This document shows, piece after piece, positions 8,265-15,588 of a stretch of 64,000 bases of DNA. The position numbers were made by a program, and so were the translations under genes. The stretch lies in contig CAVWMS010000002.1 in the NCBI GenBank assembly GCA_963756185.1, positions 62,001 through 126,000 on the forward strand. The letters run 5' to 3'. The notes under the pieces are model-generated. The model searched no databases. It worked only from the letters and a program-made list of their open reading frames with translations, and had not been told where the DNA came from. How positions within the stretch are numbered: position 1 is the stretch's first letter; each line of letters starts with the position of its first letter. The stretch comes from DATAXI01 sp963756185 (GTDB taxonomy: Bacteria; Verrucomicrobiota; Verrucomicrobiia; Chthoniobacterales; Chthoniobacteraceae).

Positions 8265-8870
8265 TCAAACGGAAATCCCCTGCAACTTCAATTCCCCATC
8301 CGCAATCCGTTGCAGTGTGCCGATCAGCAGCCCGTGCTCCTGGCTTAGCACGCGCGCGGACAAACTCTCGACCGTGTCGCCTTCCAGCACCGGCACTTCC
8401 GTTTGCGAGAGGATGCGGCCATGGTCGTATTCCTCGTCCACCAGGTGGATGGTCACGCCGCTGACTTTGTCGCCGGAATCCAGCACCGCCTGATGCACGC
8501 GAGGGCCGTACATCCCCTGCCCGCCGAACTTCGGCAGCAGCGCCGGATGAATATTCAAAATGCGCCCGGAAAAGGCGCCAAGCACCTTTGGCCCCAGTTT
8601 CTTCATGTAACCGGCCAGCAGGATTAATTCGCTCCCCTGACTTACTAGCGCGTCAAGGATCGCCCCGTCGAGCGCCTCCGGCTCCCGGTGCGTTTTGGAA
8701 TTCAGGACATAACTCGGAATCCCGTGATTCGCCGCGCGCTGCAGCGCGGGTGCGTCGGGATTGTTGCAGACCAGCACCGCCGGCCGGGCGTCCAGCCGGC
8801 CCGATTCGCAGGCATCGATCACCGCTTGCATGTTGGTGCCGCGGTGCGAAGCGAGAAAGGCGATGCGCAT
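8265..8870 (-). CDS. purN: Phosphoribosylglycinamide formyltransferase
   Basis: A 201-residue enzyme of normal length. It transfers the formyl group of 10-formyltetrahydrofolate to glycinamide ribonucleotide, the third step of cytoplasmic purine synthesis. Visible signatures are the N-terminal nucleotide-binding segment MRIAFLASHRGTNMQ, the LAGYMKKLGP segment, the catalytic Asn-His pair in NIHPALLP (about residues 106-108) and the catalytic Asp in VDEEYDHG (about 143-148). It starts only 14 bases after the stop of the large membrane-protein gene on the same strand, so the two may be co-transcribed. A degraded copy of its 3' third lies downstream. Confidence 0.95.
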   Translation of the reverse strand: MRIAFLASHRGTNMQAVIDACESGRLDARPAVLVCNNPDAPALQRAANHGIPSYVLNSKTHREPEALDGAILDALVSQGSELILLAGYMKKLGPKVLGAFSGRILNIHPALLPKFGGQGMYGPRVHQAVLDSGDKVSGVTIHLVDEEYDHGRILSQTEVPVLEGDTVESLSARVLSQEHGLLIGTLQRIADGELKLQGISV

Positions 8871-8884
8871 AATCCTAAAAAATC

Positions 8885-11017
8885 CTACGGCATATCCTTG
8901 CGTTTGAGAAGCACGCCGGCCGGATATTGCCGGTCCAGCACATAATCCTGGGCGATCCGCCGCATGATATCGAAGTCAGCCTCGAAGAGCGGGTGAATCG
9001 CCGGCAGCGAAATGGGAAAGAGCAAAAGACTCGACATGTTTTTGCAATCCGAGACCCCCTGCGCATCCATTACCGCGAGCGGATCGGCCTCGAGATAAGT
9101 CAGTTGATATTCCGAAACCGTAGTTTGATCGACCGCGAGCAGGTTCGCGAATTTTTGCTCGAGTTGCCCCGGCTCGAAAAGGTCGCTGACGGGAGTCTCG
9201 CCGGTCCCGCTGAGCGCCAGGTATCTCAGCGCCGCGTCATCGCGATTGAGCAAAAGGCCCGCCGCGGCATCCGGCTCATCGATGGGAAACTCGAGAAGGC
9301 TCGGCATCCATTTGCACTCCAGCGTTTCGCGGGCCACGACGCTCGGCTGCGAATTCAAGTGGAGCCGATTTAAATAGTAATCCGGCACGAAAATATAATT
9401 CATCGCATCCAGGTCCGCGTACTTTCGCCCCAGGTCCGCCGGCTCGAAGATATCCCCAAACGGCGCCATATGATAATCAGGCGCGATCTGTCCGTTGAGC
9501 CGCAGATAACGCTCCATCCCTTCGTCCGCCCCGAACGGCAGCCCGATCTTCGCATCCGGCAGCTCGTCCAGCCATTCGCGCGAAGGCAGCAGCTTGCTGT
9601 AGTGAATGAGCGGCGCCGGCTGGCCAGGACGCAGGTCGGCGTAGTTATCGGCCTGGTAAGGATACTGCGACAATTGCGCCCGCGCATTGATCGCTTCCTC
9701 GATCGGCTGGTCGTAATGATCCCAGAAACTAACCTGGTCGATGATGGTAAAGATGACAAAGAAGATGGCGTACAACGAATATCTCCAAGGCGGCGCGACC
9801 CGGGTAAGTGCCGCCAGCGCCAGCAGATAGAGCCCGATGCCATTGAGATAAACATGTCCCGCATCGCACCGCCCGGTCGCCGGCAGGATGAAAAGTCCGC
9901 AAATTACCGCAAACCCGGCGGCGAACGGCGCCAGCCCGCTCCGGTCGCGAATCGCAATGACGCCCAGCCGCGGCAAAACCCAGATCGCCGCTGCAAGGAA
10001 GGCGATGATGTGAATCGTGGGCAGCACTGGAAAGCTCGCGCCCCCTTTCCCAAACGAAGCCATCGACGCGAAATATGCCCGCGGGAATATCCACCCCGCC
10101 GCGGCCACGCCGGCGATAACCGGCAGGGCCAGCAGCGCGTACCGCCGCTCCGGGCCAAACAAAAACCAGCCAAAGTAAGTCAATAGCGCAAGGGTCAGCG
10201 CCAGCCCCATCTCGGGTGATATGGCAAAGTTCACGACCGGAAAGATAACCGCCGCCCCGGTCAGCAGAAGCCAGCGCCGCCCTGCGTTATTGGCCGACAC
10301 CAAATACAGATGGCGCACCGCGAAGACCGCCGCCAGCGGTGCGGCGAATCGCAGCGGCGTATAATTCAAACCCATCGTGATGCAAATGAATGGAATCGCC
10401 AGCAGCGCAAAGATGATCGCCTGATCGCGCCCACTGGAAACGCGGCTGGCCATGTAGGCAAGCAGCGCGAATCCGATCAAAAAGTGAATGACGAGCGCCG
10501 CCGTGTAAGCAGCCTCAACCGAAAGCCCTCCCTGGAAAAGCCGATAAATCCACACCGGCAGCGCAAGCATCCCGGGTCCGTAGTCAAACGCGAAATTCCG
10601 ATAAGGCGCATGCCCCAGCAGCGCCTCCTCGATGCGCTGGATGAAGTAAGTCAGCTCCCCGTAATGGCTATACGGCAGAATATCATACCAAACCATGATG
10701 ACCGCCGTCATCACCGCCTGGACGCCGAACATCGTCCACAGCAGCCCCCGCGCCGATTTCCTCTCCCCCTCATTCCTCAGCACCACCGCCAAATCCTCCG
10801 CGTTCGCCTTTCGCCACAGCATCCAGCAAAACAGCGCCAGCAGCATCAGCGCGATGAAACCTTGCGCCGCCGTATTGCTGAACCCGAACTCCCACGACAT
10901 CGAGTTGGTCGGTCCCGGCACCGGGAAGTAATACGGCGCGATGAAGATTCCCGCCAGCGAGAAGACGACGATCAGCACTGGCGTCAGCGGCCAGTTATTG
11001 GACCGGGATATTGCCAT
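8885..11017 (-). CDS. Large multi-pass membrane protein with duplicated C-terminal module
   Basis: A 710-residue protein with about 10-12 hydrophobic helices in the first 430 residues and a soluble C-terminal part of about 270 residues. This resembles GT-C type glycosyltransferases or O-antigen/lipid-modification membrane proteins, though no conserved catalytic motif is certain. The soluble part holds two related units of about 75-80 residues. Both have the order Y-L-x-L-x-G, D-(I/L)-F-E-P, a Y or F-A-(D/N)-L segment, then C-K-x-M-x-S-L-L-x-F-P-I. The start MAISRSNNWPL at 11017 was chosen because the first transmembrane helix follows it; frames extending to 11101 add a basic unlikely leader. 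It is followed closely by purN and preceded by a 34-codon secreted-peptide frame. Confidence 0.75.
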   Translation of the reverse strand: MAISRSNNWPLTPVLIVVFSLAGIFIAPYYFPVPGPTNSMSWEFGFSNTAAQGFIALMLLALFCWMLWRKANAEDLAVVLRNEGERKSARGLLWTMFGVQAVMTAVIMVWYDILPYSHYGELTYFIQRIEEALLGHAPYRNFAFDYGPGMLALPVWIYRLFQGGLSVEAAYTAALVIHFLIGFALLAYMASRVSSGRDQAIIFALLAIPFICITMGLNYTPLRFAAPLAAVFAVRHLYLVSANNAGRRWLLLTGAAVIFPVVNFAISPEMGLALTLALLTYFGWFLFGPERRYALLALPVIAGVAAAGWIFPRAYFASMASFGKGGASFPVLPTIHIIAFLAAAIWVLPRLGVIAIRDRSGLAPFAAGFAVICGLFILPATGRCDAGHVYLNGIGLYLLALAALTRVAPPWRYSLYAIFFVIFTIIDQVSFWDHYDQPIEEAINARAQLSQYPYQADNYADLRPGQPAPLIHYSKLLPSREWLDELPDAKIGLPFGADEGMERYLRLNGQIAPDYHMAPFGDIFEPADLGRKYADLDAMNYIFVPDYYLNRLHLNSQPSVVARETLECKWMPSLLEFPIDEPDAAAGLLLNRDDAALRYLALSGTGETPVSDLFEPGQLEQKFANLLAVDQTTVSEYQLTYLEADPLAVMDAQGVSDCKNMSSLLLFPISLPAIHPLFEADFDIMRRIAQDYVLDRQYPAGVLLKRKDMP

Positions 11018-11033
11018 CGGGATTAAGTATAAG

Positions 11034-11138
11034 TCAGGACATTTCGACGATGGGCGTCGCCGCCGCGCGCGGCGGAAATGTCCCCGAGGCGGCAAGTGCA
11101 ATCGAGGAGGAAAGAAAAAGAAACAACAGGACTTTCAT
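11034..11138 (-). CDS. Very short secreted-peptide gene (34 aa)
   Basis: An ATG-started frame of 34 codons beginning MKVLLFLFLSSSIALAASG, a textbook signal-peptide sequence, followed by about 15 Pro/Ala-rich residues ending in VEMS. It stops 16 bases before the start of the 11017 membrane-protein gene on the same strand, so it could be a leader peptide or a tiny exported product. There is no clear Shine-Dalgarno. The claim rests on the signal-peptide character alone. Confidence 0.4.
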   Translation of the reverse strand: MKVLLFLFLSSSIALAASGTFPPRAAATPIVEMS

Positions 11139-11319
11139 GGTGGATTGGGTAATTCCGTCTACCGCCCGGCGCGCCGATTTTCCAAAGGGGAGCACCAGGC
11201 TCGCGGATACGCCCTGTCATTTATCCAGCGCCGTCCCCTTCAGCAATGGCAAACACTCGCCGCCCCCAGTCTTCGAGCGCTTCCCGCCTCCACTCTTTTC
11301 GAATTTCGAATTTTTCCCC

Positions 11320-12049
11320 CTAATGATTCAGCTCGAAATTCAACGGCGCCGGCATCGTGCTGGTGATCGGCAGGCCGCCCACGGTAGCGGGATGGAATCG
11401 CGCCCGCCACATCGCATCCATTGCCGATTGGTCGAGCGACGGAAAACCGGAACTATGCTCCACCTTCACGCTGATCGGTCGGCCATCCTCGCCGATCGTG
11501 ACCTCCAGCCACACCTTCCCCTCCTCGTGCAGCCGCTTCGCTTCCTCGGGATAAACCGGCTTCGGTTCGGCGATGTAACTGGCCGATGTATTGCCGTGCC
11601 CACCGGCGCCGCCGCGGCTCGCCGCCCCGGCCAATTGCGCCGCCGTTCCCGGCGCGCTGTGCGGCACATTCGCCCGCACGATGTGCGCCACCCTCGGTCG
11701 CGGCGTAGCCGCCCGCACCGGCGTCGCTTCCGCCATCGGCTCCTCCATCGGCGGCGGAGTCGAAATGTCCGGCGTAGGCTCCGGCGTTGACATATCCGGC
11801 GTAGGCTCCGGCGTTGACATATCCGGCGTAGGCTCCGGCGGCGGCGTCGACATATCCGGCGTCGGTTCCGGCGTCGCCGCGGGCTCCGGCGCCGGTGCGG
11901 GCGGCGCCTCCACCAGGCTCACTTCCACTGCCTGCGCCTCCTCCTCCGTAGCCAGCGGCGCTGCAGACGTTCTCCAGCTTCAGCCCAAAAAGCACCGCCG
12001 CATGCACCACCGCCGCCGCCGCCATGCTGGCGATCAATTCCATCTTCAT
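11320..12049 (-). CDS. tonB: TonB energy transducer, with an apparent one-base frameshift
   Basis: The N-terminus (MKMELIASMAAAAVVHAAVLFG, 12049 inwards) is the cytoplasmic start and membrane anchor. The remainder (from about 11965 to 11320) lies in another frame: SAAPLATEEEAQAVEVSLVEAP, then a Pro/Glu/Thr spacer of 9-residue repeats, then a TonB C-terminal domain with PVYPEEAKRLHEEGKVWLEVTIGEDG and FHPA. The switch lies within about 11967-11975 and needs one base removed. TonB spans the periplasm and energises outer-membrane receptors using ExbBD. The ATG overlaps the exbD stop (ATGA), which fixes the start. A GTG at 11928 with an upstream GGAGGAGGAGG could reinitiate but would lack the anchor. 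Regulation is likely by Fur through the operon promoter. Confidence 0.85.
11764..11880. repeat. 27-bp tandem repeats inside tonB
   Basis: About four imperfect units of 27 bases (core CCGGCGTAGGCTCCGGCGTT) encode the 9-residue spacer unit PTPDMSTPE. This is the usual elongated periplasmic linker of TonB; unit number probably varies between strains. Confidence 0.85.
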
Positions 12050-12465
12050 GGCCCCGCCTTCGGCTCCGTTTCAATCGCCACCTTCGTAATCCCCAGCCCC
12101 CGCACCTCGTCCAGCACCCCGATTGCGTCGCCGAACGCCGCGTTCGTATCCCCATGGATAAACACGCGCGGATCGGGATTGGTCGCCAGCAAATTCTTCA
12201 GCGCGCTCTCCAGCCCCGACTCATCCACCGGCTCCTTGTTAAAATAGAGCGCTCCCGTCGCATCAATCGAGATCGTCGCAAAATCGCCCGGCTGTTGAGG
12301 CGTCCCCGTCGCCGCCGATGGCAGGTTCACCGGGATCGCATGGCTCTTCACCATCGAAAGCGACACCATCACAAACGTCGCCAGCAAAAAGAAAATGATA
12401 TCGATCAGCGGAATGATCTCGATCCGCGCCTTTCGCCTGCTGCGCGGCGACGGGATGCGAGTCAT
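12046..12465 (-). CDS. exbD: ExbD/TolR biopolymer transport protein
   Basis: A 139-residue protein with one transmembrane helix (about residues 18-40). It contains the family's key aspartate in PLIDIIFFLLATF, the residue through which protons are used in ExbB-ExbD motors. A periplasmic domain follows. The ATG overlaps the stop of exbB by four bases (ATGA) and its stop overlaps the tonB start the same way, so the three genes are tightly coupled. Length and order exbB-exbD-tonB are standard. Confidence 0.93.
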   Translation of the reverse strand: MTRIPSPRSRRKARIEIIPLIDIIFFLLATFVMVSLSMVKSHAIPVNLPSAATGTPQQPGDFATISIDATGALYFNKEPVDESGLESALKNLLATNPDPRVFIHGDTNAAFGDAIGVLDEVRGLGITKVAIETEPKAGP

Positions 12466-13082
12466 ACCGGCACTCCTCCCCCCTTCTCATTCCGCATCAG
12501 CAACATCTCCAGTTGCGCCGACGCCGTCTCTATTTCCTGCCGCGCCCCCTCCAGCCGGGCATTCAGGTAGTTAAACGGGATCAGCGCCACCATCGCGATC
12601 ACCAGCCCGAACGCCGTCGCGATCAGCGCCTGCGCGATGCCCCCCGTGATCGCCGTCGGCGCCCCCAACTCGCTCGTGCCCAGCAGCCCGAACGCGTGGA
12701 TCATCCCCGTCACCGTCCCGAACAACCCCTCCAGGGGCGCCAGCGTCACAATCGTATCCAGGATCGAAATCCCCCGGTTAAACCGTTGCAACTCGATATT
12801 CGCCGCCGCCAGCAGCGCGTTCGAGTACGACACATCCCGATGCTCCAGCGCATACGTCAGTGTCCGCGCCACATAATCCCGCGACCCCGCTCCCACCCGC
12901 GTCGCCCCATCCAGGTCGCCCCGCTCCACCGCCGCCAGGATCGCTTCGACGACCCGCGGCTGCCGGTTCGTCCCCTCGCGAATAATGAAAATCAGCCGCT
13001 CGAACACCACCGTCAGCGCCGTCAGCGAGGTCAGCAACAGCGGCCACATCATCGGCCCGCCCTTGAGAAAAATCTGGATCAT
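12462..13082 (-). CDS. exbB: ExbB/TolQ/MotA proton channel protein
   Basis: A 206-residue inner-membrane protein with helices at about residues 8-30, 110-135 and 150-175. It contains the family block LAPLEGLFGTVTGMIHAF, followed by GGIAQALIATAFGLVIAM, which lines the proton path in the ExbB pentamer. It forms the motor with ExbD that powers TonB. It is the first gene of the operon. The start ATG at 13082 lies nine bases from a Fur-like box, so iron repression is very likely. Confidence 0.93.
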   Translation of the reverse strand: MIQIFLKGGPMMWPLLLTSLTALTVVFERLIFIIREGTNRQPRVVEAILAAVERGDLDGATRVGAGSRDYVARTLTYALEHRDVSYSNALLAAANIELQRFNRGISILDTIVTLAPLEGLFGTVTGMIHAFGLLGTSELGAPTAITGGIAQALIATAFGLVIAMVALIPFNYLNARLEGARQEIETASAQLEMLLMRNEKGGGVPV

Positions 13083-13090
13083 GCGATTTT

Positions 13091-13110
13091 AATGATAAGC
13101 GATTATCATT
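13091..13110. promoter_or_regulatory. Fur box in front of exbB-exbD-tonB
   Basis: AATGATAAGCGATTATCATT is a perfect inverted repeat (8-base arms, 4-base centre) that closely follows the Fur consensus GATAATGATAATCATTATC. It lies 9 bases upstream of the exbB start codon. Binding here would block transcription or early translation when iron is plentiful, matching the TonB-system function of the operon. Confidence 0.85.
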
Positions 13111-13115
13111 TAGTC

Positions 13116-13200
13116 GCAAATGATTTCCAGCCTGCCAGTCTCCTGGTCGTAATCCCACTTGGACAGCATTTTGCTCACGATGTTCGCGTTCAAATCCCAC
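13116..13200 (-). pseudogene. Possible C-terminal scrap of a lost gene
   Basis: The minus-strand frame ending at 13116 reads NIVSKMLSKWDYDQETGRLEI then ICD and stop, which looks like a genuine protein tail. It has no start and is cut off upstream near the dispersed repeat element. Its stop lies beside the Fur box. The evidence is only the amino-acid character. Confidence 0.25.
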
Positions 13201-13235
13201 CTCTAGCCCGTCAAGCCCCCCCTTTCAAGCATCCC

Positions 13236-13505
13236 AGCAACCGCATGGGGTTCTCAGGGACCACGTCCCCTGAGTGGGGCGCGGGGTGACACCCCGCCTC
13301 CAGAAAAAAAAGCACGGCGGCCTAAAAAAACCCCTGCCCGCCTCACTTCCGCGAGCCCGACGAGCGGATGTGGGTGGGCCATCAAACCGGCCGGCAAAAA
13401 TGAGTCCGCGCCCCGCTCCCAATCAGCCGCCGTGCCCCCATCGAAACAGCGCAGCGCATTTCGATGCCAATACTCCTCCGCCACCAGCCGAACCCCGACA
13501 AATAT
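13236..13505 (+). repeat. Dispersed multi-hairpin element, copy A
   Basis: About 270 bases alignable over nearly their whole length with the reverse complement of 31036-31305. In order it has: hairpin TCAGGGACCACGTCCCCTGA; hairpin GCGGGGTGACACCCCGC; a GCACGGCGGC arm that can pair with GCCGCCGTGC about 115 bases later; a strongly conserved block ATCAAACCGGCC; and a terminal hairpin built on CATCGAAA and TTTCGATG. This copy carries an extra stretch of about 46 bases that itself folds (about 13333-13379). The element ends 13 bases from the stop of the 13518-14009 gene, which is on the other strand. No protein gene explains it. Confidence 0.8.
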
Positions 13506-13517
13506 AAATAGAAACTG

Positions 13518-14009
13518 CTAGTTCTGCCTCGCCGCCACCTGCTTCGAATACTTCTCCTCGAATTGCCGATATGCACTTTCGTACCTCGCCTGGCACACTG
13601 GGCAGTACCAAACCTTCGTCGGAGATTGATCCATGGCATTCGGAGTCGTCGAGAAATCAAGCGGTTCAATGCACGGCAGATGCCGCCACTCCCGCTCGTA
13701 AAACTCCAAAAAACCCGGCACATAATTTATTTCATCTTTGTTGTCCGGACTCGGTCCATATCCCGCTATCTCAATTAACGCAACGTGGTGGCGTGGGCAC
13801 ATCCCATGCGGGGGATTAACCGAGGAAAACGCCGACTCAGGCGAATAAGTTGCACATGACGGAATCTGGCAAATCAAAATCAACAACAGTAAGGTTTTGA
13901 ACAGCCTCAAAACGAAAAGCCTTTCCCATTTGCCGCCATCGATAAGCTTTCCCTCCCATGCCTTCCAGGGAAACAGCAGAAAAAAGGAGAGTCGCCTTTT
14001 CATACGCAT
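13518..14009 (-). CDS. Hypothetical membrane-anchored or lipoprotein-like protein with Cys/His pairs
   Basis: A 163-residue protein with a single hydrophobic segment at about residues 33-47. This is followed by Cys residues (CQIPSC) that could serve as a lipid-attachment site, though the segment is unusually far from the N-terminus. The outer part contains MCPRHH and, 70 residues later, YCPVCQARY, a possible zinc-binding pair. The family is not recognised. It starts 12 bases after the stop of GH101-like copy 1 and is probably read with it. Each GH101-like copy in this window has a different small gene behind it. Confidence 0.65.
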   Translation of the reverse strand: MRMKRRLSFFLLFPWKAWEGKLIDGGKWERLFVLRLFKTLLLLILICQIPSCATYSPESAFSSVNPPHGMCPRHHVALIEIAGYGPSPDNKDEINYVPGFLEFYEREWRHLPCIEPLDFSTTPNAMDQSPTKVWYCPVCQARYESAYRQFEEKYSKQVAARQN

Positions 14010-14021
14010 GGTCCGTCCCCC

Positions 14022-15377
14022 TCACCCCGCCGGCCTGATCGAAACCCCCTGCCCCGCCGCCAAATCCAGCGTAATCGCCCCATTGTTCACCGGAACATCC
14101 TCCAGCTTCTGCGGCCCATCGACACTGATCGCATCCACCTCCACCCGCGACACACTCTCCCACCCCGGCGGCAACTGCCACTGCTTCCCCTGGTACCCCT
14201 TCGCGCTGAACGCCACCAGCAATTGCGGCTTCCAGAGCGCCGGCATGCACACGTCTCCGTCCGCGTCGCGCATCACCTGCGTCCCCTTCTTCGCCGTCGT
14301 ATTATTGTCGTAATACCACGGCACCACGTTCAGGCAAAATTGCTGGATCAGCCCCCCCAGATGCTGCGGGTCCCGCTCGATCTCCCGGAAACCCGTCATC
14401 GGCGTCCCGCAATACAGGCTCGGCGGTATGTTCGGCGACGGCAGCCGAAAATGCAGCGCCATCGGCTGCAACCCCACGAACGCATCGATCCGGTAAGATG
14501 TGCTCATCTCCGCCGTCACATCGACCCCGCGGTCCCGGAAGTAACGGAATATCTTCCGCTGCGTCGCCGCTTCCTCTTCCGCCGTGTTACCCAGATACGG
14601 ACTAATCACATTCGGGATCGACCGCAGCGGCACCAGCGTATGAAACGCGTCGATATGCACCGTCCCCGCCTTCTGCAGCGGCAGCAACTCGAGCAACCCG
14701 TCGATCCGCTTCTGCGCCATCCCGGTATCCCATTCCCGCTTGTAATCGATTTGGTACGATTGATTGTAATCTTCCGGCGCGCTCCCCTTCGGCCAAACCG
14801 CCCCGGGAAACGGATTCCCATTCTTATCCTTCGCGATGATATCTTTCGCCAGGTACTCGCTCCACAGCGGGCTGTCCCGGTACGCGTCAAACATATTGAT
14901 ATGGACGCTGATCGTCGTGTGATAGTTGAACCCCTCGGCCATCAACCACTTCAAGCTATCCTGCGCCGTCGCATCCTGCGCCCGCTTGATGCGCGGATTC
15001 ACCTCCGCCCACGAAGGATACTTCGAATCATGCCCGTTGTATTGCCACCCCACCACATAAACAATCTTCGGTATCTCCAGCGTCAGCTTGTCCAGTTTCT
15101 TGATCACCTCCAGCGCCTGGTCGCACGTCAGTTCCACCTTCGATTGCTCATTCGGCAACTTATCTGCCAAATGCATCTTCATCACCAGCGTCTGGCTGTA
15201 ATCATGAATCCAGGGCCGCTCCGGCTTCAGCGTCTTGGTCCAATCATAGTAAGCACCCGATTCATCAGTGCCGCTCGTCATCGTGTCACTGCCGCTCCTT
15301 ACGAGGTCGGCCGCATGAAGGTCAATCGCCGCCGCGCAAACCGCGGCCAGGAAACAGGGGAAGATATACGTTTTCAT
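14022..15377 (-). CDS. GH101-like secreted glycosidase, copy 1
   Basis: A 451-residue protein with a signal peptide (residues 1-28). The catalytic-domain signatures resemble family GH101 endo-alpha-N-acetylgalactosaminidases: KIVYVVGWQYNGHDSKYPSW, GFNYHTTISVHINMFDAY, TVHIDAFH and VTAEMSTSY. By analogy Asp of HIDAFH (about 243) is the candidate nucleophile and Glu of TAEM (about 290) the candidate acid/base. GH101 enzymes release O-linked Gal-GalNAc disaccharides, but this protein is much shorter than characterised members and lacks their accessory domains, so the substrate is open. The start MKTYIF matches copy 2, which fixes it at 15377. It lies downstream of the lyase/FGE fusion and upstream of the 13518 gene. 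Confidence 0.75.
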   Translation of the reverse strand: MKTYIFPCFLAAVCAAAIDLHAADLVRSGSDTMTSGTDESGAYYDWTKTLKPERPWIHDYSQTLVMKMHLADKLPNEQSKVELTCDQALEVIKKLDKLTLEIPKIVYVVGWQYNGHDSKYPSWAEVNPRIKRAQDATAQDSLKWLMAEGFNYHTTISVHINMFDAYRDSPLWSEYLAKDIIAKDKNGNPFPGAVWPKGSAPEDYNQSYQIDYKREWDTGMAQKRIDGLLELLPLQKAGTVHIDAFHTLVPLRSIPNVISPYLGNTAEEEAATQRKIFRYFRDRGVDVTAEMSTSYRIDAFVGLQPMALHFRLPSPNIPPSLYCGTPMTGFREIERDPQHLGGLIQQFCLNVVPWYYDNNTTAKKGTQVMRDADGDVCMPALWKPQLLVAFSAKGYQGKQWQLPPGWESVSRVEVDAISVDGPQKLEDVPVNNGAITLDLAAGQGVSIRPAG

Positions 15378-15485
15378 TGGGGGCTGTGTCACCACCCTCC
15401 TTGTATCCGCAAGCCCTGGCAGTGTCGAGCAACAGAACCCCAGCTTTCAAACGTCCGCTTTAAGGGCATCAGACCACCCCCTCTG

Positions 15486-15525
15486 CCTTCCTTTGCGTCT
15501 CTGCGCCTTTGCGTGAGTCCCTCTT
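15486..15525. repeat. Short CTTTGCGCCTTTGCGTGAG-type repeat
   Basis: CTGCGCCTTTGCGTGAGTCC here matches TTTGCGCCTTTGCGTGAGTCC at 44731-44751, a dispersed intergenic motif. Here only one arm is present, without the inverted partner. Confidence 0.5.
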
Positions 15526-15588
15526 TCGACTCCCTCCAATTCGGATGTCCTAAATAACATAGACCATCGCCTTCGCAATCCCCCAACC

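Noticed and set aside
11764..11880. Possible CRISPR-like array
   Set aside because: The 27-bp units are contiguous, have no spacers and encode the TonB Pro/Thr linker.
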